A DNA stretch of 64,000 nt from Brucella tritici (GCF_902825325.1 NZ_CADEAR010000014.1:1-64000), one strand, 5' to 3'; positions 52,924 to 61,462 are shown, numbered from the stretch's first letter. Translations and numbers: made by a program. The notes: generated from the sequence alone by a model not told the origin.

Positions 52924-52956
52924 GACGCGGCCGCGTGAAGTTCCAACGACCGCGTC
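52924..52956 (-). terminator. Hairpin with T-run after araF
   Basis: GACGCGG and CCGCGTC form a 7-bp GC-rich stem with a 19-nt loop, and on the minus strand CCCTTTTTC follows. It lies in the 89-bp gap between araF and araG. It is the most terminator-like of the four hairpins that follow binding-protein genes in this window and would limit read-through into the other transporter and catabolic genes. Confidence 0.6.
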
Positions 52957-52973
52957 GGGAAGAACAGCTCGAC

Positions 52974-53957
52974 TTACTCGATGCCGAGATCTTTTCTCAC
53001 CTGCTCGTAATTATCGCGCAGAGCAAGTTCACCAGTGGTGAGGATCAGCTTTTCCGGTTCCTTGTCATTGGCGACCCAATCATACATGTTGAGCGCGGTT
53101 TCATAACCGTGACGCTTCGGCGAGATGATAACCGTGCCATAGAAACCGGTAGGGTTTGGCTTCTTGAACTCGTTGATGGCCGAATCCGATCCACCAATGC
53201 CAACGGCAATGACATTGTCCGATGAAATGCCAACGCTTTCTGTGGCGCGCACAGCACCCAGAACTGCTTCGTCGTTAAGACCAACGGCAACCCAATATTT
53301 AATTTTAGGGTTCTTGTTCAGCACTACGGTTGATGCATTCAGAGCAGCTTCCGTATCGGTCTTCGCCTGCGGCGCATCGAAAACATTGCTTTCAGGCAAG
53401 CCTGCGGCCTTCATCGCCGACAGCGCACCTTCAACCCGATCAACTGCAGTCGGCAACTGATCGTAGGAAACGCGGACTGCACCGACATCCTTCCAATCCC
53501 AGCCACGCTTCTTTACTTCATCGCTGATGGCCTGACCGACAGCTTCACCGATCTTGGTGGCGGAAATGCCCATATGAGGCACGTCCTCCAGCGGTTGGCC
53601 ATCGGCACCGACAAGACGATCATCGACCGTCATCAACTTCAGATCGTTGGCTGCAGCCTTCGCCACAATGCCAGGTCCAAGCTTAACGTCCGGGGTGCAG
53701 ATAATCACGCCCTGTGCCCCCTGCGCACCGAGATTATCAAGCGCAGCCTGCACTTTTTCGCCATCCTGCGCAGCGATCTTGACGAGGGTGAAGCCCTTTT
53801 CCTTGGCCGCGATATCGGCGAATTTCCATTCGTCCTGGAACCACGGTTCTTCTGGTTGCTTCACGACGAAGCCGATCTTCACGTCCGCGGCCATTGCCGA
53901 GGTTAGGGTGGCGAATGCAACACTTCCGGCCACGAGCGCAGCCTTAAACAAACTCAT
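52974..53957 (-). CDS. araF: Sugar ABC transporter substrate-binding protein (AraF type)
   Basis: A 327-residue periplasmic protein, clearly homologous over its length to E. coli arabinose-binding protein (mature start VKIGFVVKQPEEPWFQDEWKFAD, then ICTPDVKLG, PHMGISATKIG and TGFYGTVIISP). It has a signal peptide ending near AMA-ADV. Where E. coli AraF has Met108 (mature numbering), a position known to set arabinose against galactose preference, this protein has Ile131 (precursor numbering). That, and the galactonate genes downstream, favours D-galactose as main substrate. GGGAGG precedes the ATG. First gene of the leftward operon. Confidence 0.9.
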   Translation of the reverse strand: MSLFKAALVAGSVAFATLTSAMAADVKIGFVVKQPEEPWFQDEWKFADIAAKEKGFTLVKIAAQDGEKVQAALDNLGAQGAQGVIICTPDVKLGPGIVAKAAANDLKLMTVDDRLVGADGQPLEDVPHMGISATKIGEAVGQAISDEVKKRGWDWKDVGAVRVSYDQLPTAVDRVEGALSAMKAAGLPESNVFDAPQAKTDTEAALNASTVVLNKNPKIKYWVAVGLNDEAVLGAVRATESVGISSDNVIAVGIGGSDSAINEFKKPNPTGFYGTVIISPKRHGYETALNMYDWVANDKEPEKLILTTGELALRDNYEQVRKDLGIE

Positions 53958-54002
53958 GATGACCTCCCATAAAACTTATCCCGCCTCCTCGACGGTTGCA
54001 GA

Positions 54003-54040
54003 TTCGTAACTTCAATGATCGTATTCGTCAACTAGCTAGT
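54003..54040 (-). promoter_or_regulatory. araF promoter with adjacent palindrome
   Basis: On the minus strand TTGACG (plus 54026-54031) and TACGAA (plus 54003-54008) are spaced by 17 bp, about 50 bp before the araF start. The perfect palindrome ACTAGCTAGT at 54031-54040 touches the -35, and GTATGAT (54039-54045) recurs inverted as ATCATAC near 54082. These are candidate sites for the divergently encoded FadR-type regulator. Confidence 0.5.
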
Positions 54041-54217
54041 ATGATGAATTATCCCTGTTGTAATATCTAAATATCCATATAATCATACATGATTGATAGG
54101 AACGCACCGTCATGGTGGATCGAACCATTGATTTCAGTTAATGCGCCTGAAGTGGCAAAACTGCGCGCAGTTTTCGTTGAGGCGCCTTGCCGTAACTTTG
54201 CAGAGTGGAGGTTGAGA

Positions 54218-54967
54218 GTGACAACAATATCATCGAACGAAGCGACGCCGGAAGCCTCATCCGTGTCGGCGCGCCCGCGCGTGAAGCACAATGTCATTTC
54301 AGCACTTGCTCTCGATATCTGCTCCGACACCTTCTCACCGGGCAGTTTTTTGCCGCGCGAAAATGATCTTTGTGCACGCTACAATGTGAGCCGGACAGTC
54401 ATTCGCGAAGCGCTTAAAGTGTTGGAATCCAAGGGCTTGGTTCGTGGACGTTCCCGCGTCGGTACCATTGTGTGTGAACATGAAGAATGGAATATTCTGG
54501 ATCCGCAAGTCATTGAATGGCTCGGTGATCGGGTTGTAGAGTTCAACCTGCTTGATTGTGTGCTGGAAGCTAGGCGTTCCATAGAGCCAGCCGCCGTCGT
54601 CCTCGCTGCAAGAAAGGCGACTACGCAGGAAATTGCGGATATCGAGAAGGCCTGGCAAATGATGCGGGATGCCGAAAATGACATCGGAAGCTTCACGGAA
54701 GCTGACGTGCTTTTTCATTCCTGCCTGCTCAAGGCCAGCCACAACCAGATTTTCCGTCAGCTCTCCCACACGATCAGTGCAGCTCTCAAATATTCACTGC
54801 AAACATCGAACGAGATTGCAGATACACGAGACGACGCCATAACAGCTCACGGCAATCTCGTGGAAGCATTACGCATGAGAGATGAAGCCAAGGCAATTGA
54901 AGCTATCAAGCTGGTGCTGGACATGGCTGAAAAAGACCTAGAGCAGGCAAAAATCACGGCAACATGA
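54218..54967 (+). CDS. FadR-type GntR regulator (FCD domain), probable regulator of the galactose operon
   Basis: A 249-residue regulator. It has a winged helix with FLPRENDLCARYNVSRTVIREALKVLESKGLV, the linker EEWNILDPQVIEWLGDR typical of galactonate-type regulators, and an all-helical FCD domain ending in ITAHGNLVEALRMRDEAKAI. I place the start at the GTG at 54218, which has GGAGG 7 bp upstream; an ATG at 54089 in frame would add 43 residues unlike the family. It is divergent from araF, with promoter and palindromes between them, so control of the AraFGH-dgo operon by a sugar acid is likely. Confidence 0.88.
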   Translation: MTTISSNEATPEASSVSARPRVKHNVISALALDICSDTFSPGSFLPRENDLCARYNVSRTVIREALKVLESKGLVRGRSRVGTIVCEHEEWNILDPQVIEWLGDRVVEFNLLDCVLEARRSIEPAAVVLAARKATTQEIADIEKAWQMMRDAENDIGSFTEADVLFHSCLLKASHNQIFRQLSHTISAALKYSLQTSNEIADTRDDAITAHGNLVEALRMRDEAKAIEAIKLVLDMAEKDLEQAKITAT

Positions 54968-55083
54968 TCTTGGGGATGAAATAACCATTCCAATGGCATT
55001 ACCCAGCTGTTCGCGGTTCACAGTTAGGATATTTGGTTTAGGTGGTTATTCTGCCCGACATGTCCTTCCTCAAAGGCTGTCAC

Positions 55084-55110
55084 TTGCACGTGAGATCGTC
55101 TCCCGTGCAA
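55084..55110. terminator. 27-nt hairpin in convergent gap
   Basis: TTGCACG (55084-55090) and CGTGCAA (55104-55110) enclose an inner GAGA/TCTC stem with a 3-nt loop; only one pair is mismatched. It lies between two converging regulator genes. No T-run is present on either side, but its position suggests a two-way termination or processing element. Confidence 0.45.
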
Positions 55111-55169
55111 TATGGATTTATCATCGCTTTGCATTGAGTCCCGCAGATTTGGCTATGCCACGTGCTGGC

Positions 55170-55937
55170 TTATGAAGGCTCGATCTCGTGGATCTCCTGC
55201 GCTTCCTTCAGCAATGCATTCATTTCTGCTTCAGCGACATCTTCTTCTCGGGAAAAAACTGCATCAGCCACCCGCTTATGACGCGTAATCCAGCGATCAT
55301 CCTCCTCGTCCGTTGCTTGCAAGCCGGCATGGAAGAGATGGCGTAGACCAACAGAAATCAACTCGCCAAGTGAATAGAAAAGGCGATTTCCAGATGCAGC
55401 CAGGATCGCGATGTGAAAGGCTACATCCTGCTCCACGCGATCATTCTCATCTAGATAGGTTGCCATACCGCGTAGCGCTCGCCTGACGGCACTTTCATCG
55501 GCCTGAGTATAGTTACGTGCCGCCATGCGCGCAGCCTTGGGCTCAATTGCCTTGCGAAGCACATAGAGATCGGAAATGGCTTTCTTGGCTTGGTTCGTGT
55601 CTTGCAGCGCCCAGCCGAGGACCGTGGAGTCCATCATGTTCCATCGCTCGCTTGGTTTCACGACAATGCCAATCTTTGGCTTGCCTTCGATCAATCCTTT
55701 CGATCCAAGAATTTTCAACGCCTCGCGCGTCGCGGTTCGCGATGCGTTGAACGACCGACCGATATCTGTCTCGCTCCCAATCGCCGCGCCGGGCGCGTAG
55801 TAACCGGAGACGATGCGTTTTCCCATCGTCGTGACGATTGTTTCATGAATGTTGATCGATATGACGCCCCGCGTGTCCACGTCGTCCTGCTCCCGGTTCA
55901 AGCATTCCCTCCACGCTCTGCTTCTGTCTGCTGACAT
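55170..55937 (-). CDS. FadR-type GntR regulator (FCD domain) of the second sugar-acid operon
   Basis: A 255-residue regulator from ATG 55937 (an in-frame ATG at 55973 would add 12 residues). Winged helix: AIGSETDIGRSFNASRTATREALKILGSKGLI; linker ERWNMMDSTVLGWALQD; FCD domain with RKAIEPKAARMAARN and VEQDVAFHIAILAASGN. It resembles the regulators encoded at 44912 and 54218 in architecture and linker. It is divergent from the binding-protein gene at 56108, with an inverted repeat between them overlapping a predicted promoter, and is likely to control that operon. Confidence 0.88.
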   Translation of the reverse strand: MSADRSRAWRECLNREQDDVDTRGVISINIHETIVTTMGKRIVSGYYAPGAAIGSETDIGRSFNASRTATREALKILGSKGLIEGKPKIGIVVKPSERWNMMDSTVLGWALQDTNQAKKAISDLYVLRKAIEPKAARMAARNYTQADESAVRRALRGMATYLDENDRVEQDVAFHIAILAASGNRLFYSLGELISVGLRHLFHAGLQATDEEDDRWITRHKRVADAVFSREEDVAEAEMNALLKEAQEIHEIEPS

Positions 55938-55984
55938 AGCTGAAACAGTCCTGAAGTGCAAACTGTCCCACACAAATTATAATA

Positions 55985-56021
55985 ATACTACACTTGACAT
56001 GAATAGTAGTATCGATATTTT
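55985..56021 (+). promoter_or_regulatory. Promoter of the second sugar ABC operon with flanking inverted repeat
   Basis: TTGACA at 55994-55999 and TATTTT at 56016-56021 (16-bp spacing) form a promoter about 90 bp before the binding-protein gene. ATACTAC (55985-55991) and GTAGTAT (56006-56012), perfect inverted copies 14 bp apart, bracket the -35 and are a likely operator for the divergent GntR regulator. Confidence 0.6.
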
Positions 56022-56107
56022 CAGCGTGCTGGGAGGCAGAGAGGAGCCGATGTACGCGCATCGGGGCAAAGCACTCTGCGGCAACCTTACTGAGAGGAGC
56101 AGGAACA

Positions 56108-57469
56108 ATGAGCAGAGGTATCCATCTGACCCGCCGTGGACTAATGACGGGTGCAGCAGCTGCGGCGTTCGGGCTGACAGTTTCGCCGCGACTGAGTTTT
56201 GCCCAGGCAAACGAGGACGCGCGTGCGGCATTTGCCGGGGCCGACATTGACTGGACCGCGTTCAAGGGTGAGAGCCTGACGATCGAAGCGATGACCCATC
56301 CTTGGAGCGCTGCCATCGAACCGCTCCTGCCAATCTTCACGGAGATGACGGGTATCGACGTCAAGCTGAATACCCAGTCAGAGACGGAATATACATCACA
56401 GATGCCGATCAAGCTGGGTGCCAAGTCGGCTCAACCGGACGTGATGATGATCCATGCGCTCGGCCAGTTTGTGTCTGCCGGCTGGGCTGCCCCACTTGAT
56501 GAATTCTATGCTGACAAATCGATCTTCGATGCAGCCTGGTACGACCAGGACGATATCTTTGCTATGGCTCGCGAGTTCCCGACCCAGGCAGACGGGCAGA
56601 ATTACTCAATGTCAATCACTGCGGAAGCGCAGACGCTTTTTGCCAACAAGGCGATGCTTGACGCTGCCGGTCTTGCCGTTCCAGCGACCATGGACGAGCT
56701 GCTTTCAACTGCACTGAAGCTGAAAACCGATACTGTCGCCGGGGTCGCCATGCGCGCCAAGTCCGATAGCTCGGCTGGTCCATGGACCTGCGGTGGTTTC
56801 GTCTTCTCCTATGGTGGCGAAATCATCGATGGAGAAGGGCGCTGCGTACTCGACAGCGATGCAGCCATTGCCGGCGTTGAGATGTATGGTCGGCTGTTGC
56901 GGGAAGCGGGGCCGATAGGCGTCGGCAGCTACCACTGGTACGAAGCGCTCAACGATTTCTCCAGCGGCGCGGCTGCACTTGGCTGCGACAGTTCCAACTT
57001 CGCCACCGACATTTCCAATCCGGACAAGAGTCTGGTTGCATCCGATGCCGTCTATGCCGCGATGCCGCGTGCGGGCGAGCATGCGATCAAGCCAAATATC
57101 TGGGCCTGGCAGGCCGGCATCAACGCTTATTCGACGAAGAAGAAAGCGGCCTTCCTGCTCCTGAGCTTCCTCAACTCCAAACCCGGCTGCATGCTGAGCT
57201 CCGCTGGCGGGCTTGCTACCGTGCGCAACTCCGCATGGAAGAGCGAGGCCTTCCGGAAGCGTTTCGGCGAGGCGGCAGCGAATGCGGCGCTTCTCAATCT
57301 CAATTCGGGCGATGCAAAGGTCTTCAAGGCCGCGTGGTTTCACCGCAAGTCCAGCGAAATTTTGGATCCCTTCGCCGTGGCGATCAATCAGGTCGTCACC
57401 GGTCAGGCCGATGCGCCGACAGCGCTTGATGCCGCAACGGCGAAGATCAACGCCGCCCTTCAGGGCTGA
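56108..57469 (+). CDS. Sugar ABC transporter substrate-binding protein with Tat signal
   Basis: A 453-residue binding protein of the family-1 (MalE/UgpB) type. The N-terminus TRRGLMTGAAAAAFGLTVS is a twin-arginine signal, so the protein is probably exported folded. Mature features: LTIEAMTHPWSAAIEPLLPIF, EMTGIDVKLNTQSETEY and a long C-terminal helical part (NQVVTGQADAPTALDAATAKI). AGGAGC precedes the ATG. It heads a rightward operon with two permeases, an ATPase, a DgoD-like dehydratase and a GMC oxidoreductase, so the cargo is probably a sugar, glycoside or sugar acid. Confidence 0.88.
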   Translation: MSRGIHLTRRGLMTGAAAAAFGLTVSPRLSFAQANEDARAAFAGADIDWTAFKGESLTIEAMTHPWSAAIEPLLPIFTEMTGIDVKLNTQSETEYTSQMPIKLGAKSAQPDVMMIHALGQFVSAGWAAPLDEFYADKSIFDAAWYDQDDIFAMAREFPTQADGQNYSMSITAEAQTLFANKAMLDAAGLAVPATMDELLSTALKLKTDTVAGVAMRAKSDSSAGPWTCGGFVFSYGGEIIDGEGRCVLDSDAAIAGVEMYGRLLREAGPIGVGSYHWYEALNDFSSGAAALGCDSSNFATDISNPDKSLVASDAVYAAMPRAGEHAIKPNIWAWQAGINAYSTKKKAAFLLLSFLNSKPGCMLSSAGGLATVRNSAWKSEAFRKRFGEAAANAALLNLNSGDAKVFKAAWFHRKSSEILDPFAVAINQVVTGQADAPTALDAATAKINAALQG

Positions 57470-57529
57470 CGCGGATTATCGAGCTTCACGGACTATTTCG
57501 GTGGGGCTCCCGATAAGAAAGACAGAGTA

Positions 57530-58426
57530 GTGCCTTCGAGCCAAATCACCATTCAACGCGCCGAGCGCAGCTTCATCCTGTCGATGCTCGCGCCGGCAAC
57601 GATCCTGATGCTTTCGCTGACGCTGGTTCCTTTTCTCGTCAGCGTCTATCTCTCGTTTACTGATTATTCGCTGACTGCCCCGGACACGATAAACTGGGTC
57701 GGTTACAAAAATTATTCCGACCTCATGTCGTCGGCGGACTTCTGGAACGCCGCGCGTATAACGGCGGTCTTCACGATCGTCGCCGTCGGGATCGAGACAA
57801 TACTCGGCGTTGGCATTGCGGCACTTCTGCATCACGAGGTCAGGCAGGCCTCATGGCTGCGAGTGATCTATCTCCTGCCTATGGCAATCACACCAATCGC
57901 CGCCACCTTCACTTTCCGGTTGATGTTCAACCCGACACAGGGGGTGCTGAACTATCTGCTCGGTCTCGTCGGCATTTCGCCCAGCGCTTGGACAGCCGCA
58001 CCCGAAACCGCGCTTCTTTCACTCATTATCGCCGACGTATGGCAATGGACGCCATTCATTCTGCTTATTGTGATGGGCGGTATGGCGGCGCTTCCGCCCG
58101 AACCGGAAGAAGCAAGTCAGATGGACGGTGCAGGTCCGTTCCGCACTTTCTTCCTCGTCACGTTGCCACGGCTGAAACCCTATCTCGCGCTCGCTCTGCT
58201 GTTCCGGCTGATCGATGCCTTCAAGACCTTCGACATCATCTTCGTTTTAACTGGCGGCGGACCGGGCGTCGCCACGCGCACGCTGAATCTGCTCGCCTAC
58301 AAGTACGGCATCGAGTTCCTGTCAATGGGCTACGCGTCTGCGCTTGCAATCGTGATGCTTGTCTTCACCCTTGTCGCGGGGCAGGTGTTCCTTCGCCGGC
58401 TCGGCTTGTTCGATCTCAAGGACTAA
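57530..58426 (+). CDS. Sugar ABC transporter permease (MalF/UgpA type)
   Basis: A 298-residue six-helix permease. First helix MLAPATILMLSLTLVPFLVSVYLSFTDY, the early TDYSLT segment usual for the family, and the EAA loop EEASQMDGAGPFRTFFLVTLP near residue 205. It begins at a GTG at 57530 with only a weak ribosome-binding site. It pairs with the permease encoded at 58432. Confidence 0.9.
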   Translation: MPSSQITIQRAERSFILSMLAPATILMLSLTLVPFLVSVYLSFTDYSLTAPDTINWVGYKNYSDLMSSADFWNAARITAVFTIVAVGIETILGVGIAALLHHEVRQASWLRVIYLLPMAITPIAATFTFRLMFNPTQGVLNYLLGLVGISPSAWTAAPETALLSLIIADVWQWTPFILLIVMGGMAALPPEPEEASQMDGAGPFRTFFLVTLPRLKPYLALALLFRLIDAFKTFDIIFVLTGGGPGVATRTLNLLAYKYGIEFLSMGYASALAIVMLVFTLVAGQVFLRRLGLFDLKD

Positions 58427-58431
58427 GCGCC

Positions 58432-59250
58432 ATGAAGCTGTTCACATCCGTCTGGTTGCGCCGCCTCATCCTCTACATTTTTGCCATCTGGTGCATCTTT
58501 CCACTTTACTGGATCTTCCTCACAGCACTGAAGACGCCAATCCAGGCCATGGCCCGGCCACCTCTATTCTTGTTCGAACCGACTTTCGCCAATTTCGCCA
58601 AGGTCATCGGCAACCCCGATATATGGGCCTATTTTGCTTCTTCGACAATTGTTGCGGCCGGTTCAAGCCTGTTGACGCTCGCGCTTGGCGCACCGGCTGC
58701 CTACATTCTGGCACGCTATTCCTTTCGCGGACGTGGCGATTTCGGTTTCTGGCTGCTCTCGTCGCGCATGACGCCACCAGTTGCCATGCTGATCCCGTTC
58801 TTCGTTCTCTATTACCAGCTCGGCCTGTTGGATACCTATCTCGGACTAATCCTCGCCCACGTCACGCTCAATCTGTCGATCGTGGTCTGGCTGCTGCGGG
58901 GGTTCTTTTCAGAATTGCCGCGCGAAATCGAGGAGGCGGCTAGCCTTGACGGCGACAACCATTTCCAGGTTTTCGCCCGTATAACGCTGCCTCTCGCCAT
59001 GCCTGGGCTGATTTCCGTTGGTATCCTGATCTTTCTCTTGTCGTGGAACGAATTCCTGTTCGCGCTGGTGCTTGGAGAATCCACAGTGCGAACCGTGCCT
59101 GTCGGCCTCTACGGCTTCATCGGCTACCAAACCATCGCATGGGCAGAGCTGTCGGCCTCAGCCAGCCTGCTGATCATCCCCGTCATCCTTTTCATCCTTG
59201 TCTTCCAGCGCCACCTCATCCGTGGCCTGACCATGGGGGCTTATCGCTGA
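58432..59250 (+). CDS. Sugar ABC transporter permease (MalG/UgpE type)
   Basis: A 272-residue permease with six hydrophobic segments. FPLYWIFLTALKTP near residue 25 and the EAA loop EEAASLDGDNHFQVFARITLP near residue 170 mark the family. The ATG at 58432 lies 5 bp after the upstream stop; the frame is open earlier across the MalF-like gene but that is shadow. Its stop is 1 bp before the ATPase start. Confidence 0.92.
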   Translation: MKLFTSVWLRRLILYIFAIWCIFPLYWIFLTALKTPIQAMARPPLFLFEPTFANFAKVIGNPDIWAYFASSTIVAAGSSLLTLALGAPAAYILARYSFRGRGDFGFWLLSSRMTPPVAMLIPFFVLYYQLGLLDTYLGLILAHVTLNLSIVVWLLRGFFSELPREIEEAASLDGDNHFQVFARITLPLAMPGLISVGILIFLLSWNEFLFALVLGESTVRTVPVGLYGFIGYQTIAWAELSASASLLIIPVILFILVFQRHLIRGLTMGAYR

Positions 59251-59251
59251 C

Positions 59252-60316
59252 ATGACCGAAATTACCCTTCAATCCGTCACCAAGTCGTGGGGTGCGCTGA
59301 ACGCTCTCAAACCGATCGACCTGCACATCCCCCATGGTGAATTCCTGGTGCTGCTCGGCCCTTCCGGCTGTGGCAAGACAACGACCATGCGCATTATCGC
59401 GGGGCTCGAAACCGCCTCCACCGGCAAAGTGCTTAAAGACGGCGCGGACATTACCAATCGCCTGCCGCGCGAGCGTAATATGGCGATGGTCTTCCAGAAC
59501 TACGCACTTTATCCGCATATGAAGGTATTGGAGAACGTCACCTATCCGCTGCGCGCGCGCGGTATGAGCAAGGCCGAGCGCGAGAAGACCGCGCTTACCG
59601 CATTGGAGAAAGTGGGCCTTACTCCTTATGCCGACCGACTGCCAAAGAACCTTTCCGGCGGTCAGCGTCAGCGTGTGGCGCTCGCACGCGCACTGGTGCG
59701 CTCGCCTGACGTTTTCCTTATGGATGAGCCGTTGTCCAATCTTGATGCCAAGCTGCGCGGCGCGATGCGCGCGGAGATCAAACACATCCAGCGCGAGACC
59801 GGTATCACGACCATCTACGTTACCCACGACCAGATTGAGGCGATGACGCTCGCCGACCGTGTGATCATCATGGAGGCGGGTGAAATCCGTCAGATAGGTA
59901 CGCCGGACCAGATCTATGACGACCCCGATAATCTGTTCGTCGCCGGGTTCCTCGGCTCACCGCCGATGAATTTCATTCCCGGTGAGATCCGAGGTGGCAC
60001 CTTCCGGTCGGGCGCGGCCTGGATTGCCGCGCAAGACATAACCGATGCCAGGGAGGCCCAGCTCGGCATCCGTGCGGAGGATATAACGGTCGCCGGTGAA
60101 GGCGAGGCGGGCGATATGGTCGTTACTGTCTATTCGGTCGAGCCAACGGGCGATGCAACGCTCGTCGTCGCCGATCACGGCAAGGGCCGACTGGTGCTCA
60201 AGGCCGACAAGCATTTCCGTCCGAAGATTGGCGCGACCGTCAACCTCCGGTTCTCTCCCAATAGTATCCGTTATTTCGACAGCGCATCCGGCGCCCGGTT
60301 AAGGACTCTCCCATGA
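59252..60316 (+). CDS. Sugar ABC transporter ATP-binding protein (UgpC/MsmX/MalK type)
   Basis: A 354-residue ATPase: Walker A GPSGCGKTT, Q-loop FQNYALYPHMKV, signature LSGGQRQRVALARALV, Walker B FLMDEPLSNLDAK and H-loop VTHDQIEAMTLAD, followed by a C-terminal OB-type regulatory domain (about 240-354; LGIRAEDITVAGEGEAG). It overlaps the downstream dehydratase start by 4 bases, which ties importer and enzyme synthesis together. Confidence 0.93.
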   Translation: MTEITLQSVTKSWGALNALKPIDLHIPHGEFLVLLGPSGCGKTTTMRIIAGLETASTGKVLKDGADITNRLPRERNMAMVFQNYALYPHMKVLENVTYPLRARGMSKAEREKTALTALEKVGLTPYADRLPKNLSGGQRQRVALARALVRSPDVFLMDEPLSNLDAKLRGAMRAEIKHIQRETGITTIYVTHDQIEAMTLADRVIIMEAGEIRQIGTPDQIYDDPDNLFVAGFLGSPPMNFIPGEIRGGTFRSGAAWIAAQDITDAREAQLGIRAEDITVAGEGEAGDMVVTVYSVEPTGDATLVVADHGKGRLVLKADKHFRPKIGATVNLRFSPNSIRYFDSASGARLRTLP

Positions 60317-61461
60317 AAATCACAAAGCTCGAAACATTCGTTGTCGCACCGCGCTGGCTGTTCCTTAAAATCTCAACAGACGAGGGTATTTCCGGCTGGG
60401 GTGAGCCCGTTCTGGAAGGTCATGCGGAAACGCTTGCTGCGAAGGTATGTGAACTCGAAACATTGTTGATCGGGCGGGATCCACTGCTCATTGAAGACAC
60501 ATGGCAGATGATTTATCGCAATGGATGCTATCGTGGCGGACCTGTGTTGATGAGCGCCATGTCCGGTGTCGACATGGCACTGTGGGACATCAAGGGCAAG
60601 GCTTACGGCCAGCCTGTGCATGCGCTCATGGGTGGCAAGGTGCGCGACAAGGTCCGCACTTATCGCTGGATCGGGGGGGATCGGCCCAACAATCTGGTTG
60701 CAGATGCCAAGGCCTTGCTCGAAGCTGGTTACGATGCGTGTAAACTGAATGCGACCGAGGAAGTCCAATTCCTCGATTCCTATGCAAAGATCGACAAGAT
60801 CGTCGCAAAGCTGGCTGAATTGCGCGATGCGGTCGGAACCAGCATGGACCTGGCTTTCGACTTTCATGGGCGTCTGCATGCGCCGATGGCCAAGATATTG
60901 TTGAAGGAAATCGAACCACTGCGCCCGATGTTCATCGAAGATGCGGTCGTGTCGGCCCAGGTCGATCATATGGCCGATCTCGCCCGTTCAACCTCCATTC
61001 CGCTGGTCACTGGTGAACGGATGCACAGCCGTTACGAATTCCGGGCAGTTTTTGAAAAGCGTGCTGCTGGTATCATCAATCCCGACACGGCGCATGTCGG
61101 CGGGATTTCGGAAATGGTGCGCATCGGTCATATGGCGGAAGCCTATGACGTTGCACTGGCGCCGCACTGTCCGCTCGGTCCAATTGCGCTGGCGGCCAGC
61201 CTTCAGGTGGATGCGATCTGCTACAACGCCGTCATTCAGGAACAGTCACTCGGCATTCATTACAACAAGGGTGGCGATCTGAACGATTATCTGGTCCCCA
61301 CCAGCCAGTTCAAGGTGGAGGATGGCTTTCTCGCTATTCCTGAGCGTCCGGGCCTCGGGATTGAGGTTGATGAAGACGTGGTTCGTGCCCGTGCCATCGA
61401 AGGCCATGCTTGGCGCGCGCCTGTCTGGCGGCATGCTGATGGCTCGATTGCGGAGTGGTGA
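60313..61461 (+). CDS. Second DgoD-like sugar-acid dehydratase
   Basis: A 382-residue enolase-superfamily dehydratase, colinear without gaps with the DgoD at 46581. Catalytic residues are intact (Asp183, His185, Glu209, Glu235, His285, Glu310). Neighbouring active-site sequence has changed: IEEPV becomes IEDAV (Asp210, Ala211), [10 protein letters not shown] becomes INPDTAHVGG, and GERLYSRW becomes GERMHSRY. It is therefore probably active, perhaps on a different or additional aldonic acid. It is the fifth gene of the sugar ABC operon, overlapping the ATPase by 4 bases. No kinase or aldolase accompanies it; its product may be handled by DgoK/DgoA of the other operon. Confidence 0.88.
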   Translation: MKITKLETFVVAPRWLFLKISTDEGISGWGEPVLEGHAETLAAKVCELETLLIGRDPLLIEDTWQMIYRNGCYRGGPVLMSAMSGVDMALWDIKGKAYGQPVHALMGGKVRDKVRTYRWIGGDRPNNLVADAKALLEAGYDACKLNATEEVQFLDSYAKIDKIVAKLAELRDAVGTSMDLAFDFHGRLHAPMAKILLKEIEPLRPMFIEDAVVSAQVDHMADLARSTSIPLVTGERMHSRYEFRAVFEKRAAGIINPDTAHVGGISEMVRIGHMAEAYDVALAPHCPLGPIALAASLQVDAICYNAVIQEQSLGIHYNKGGDLNDYLVPTSQFKVEDGFLAIPERPGLGIEVDEDVVRARAIEGHAWRAPVWRHADGSIAEW

Positions 61462-61462
61462 G

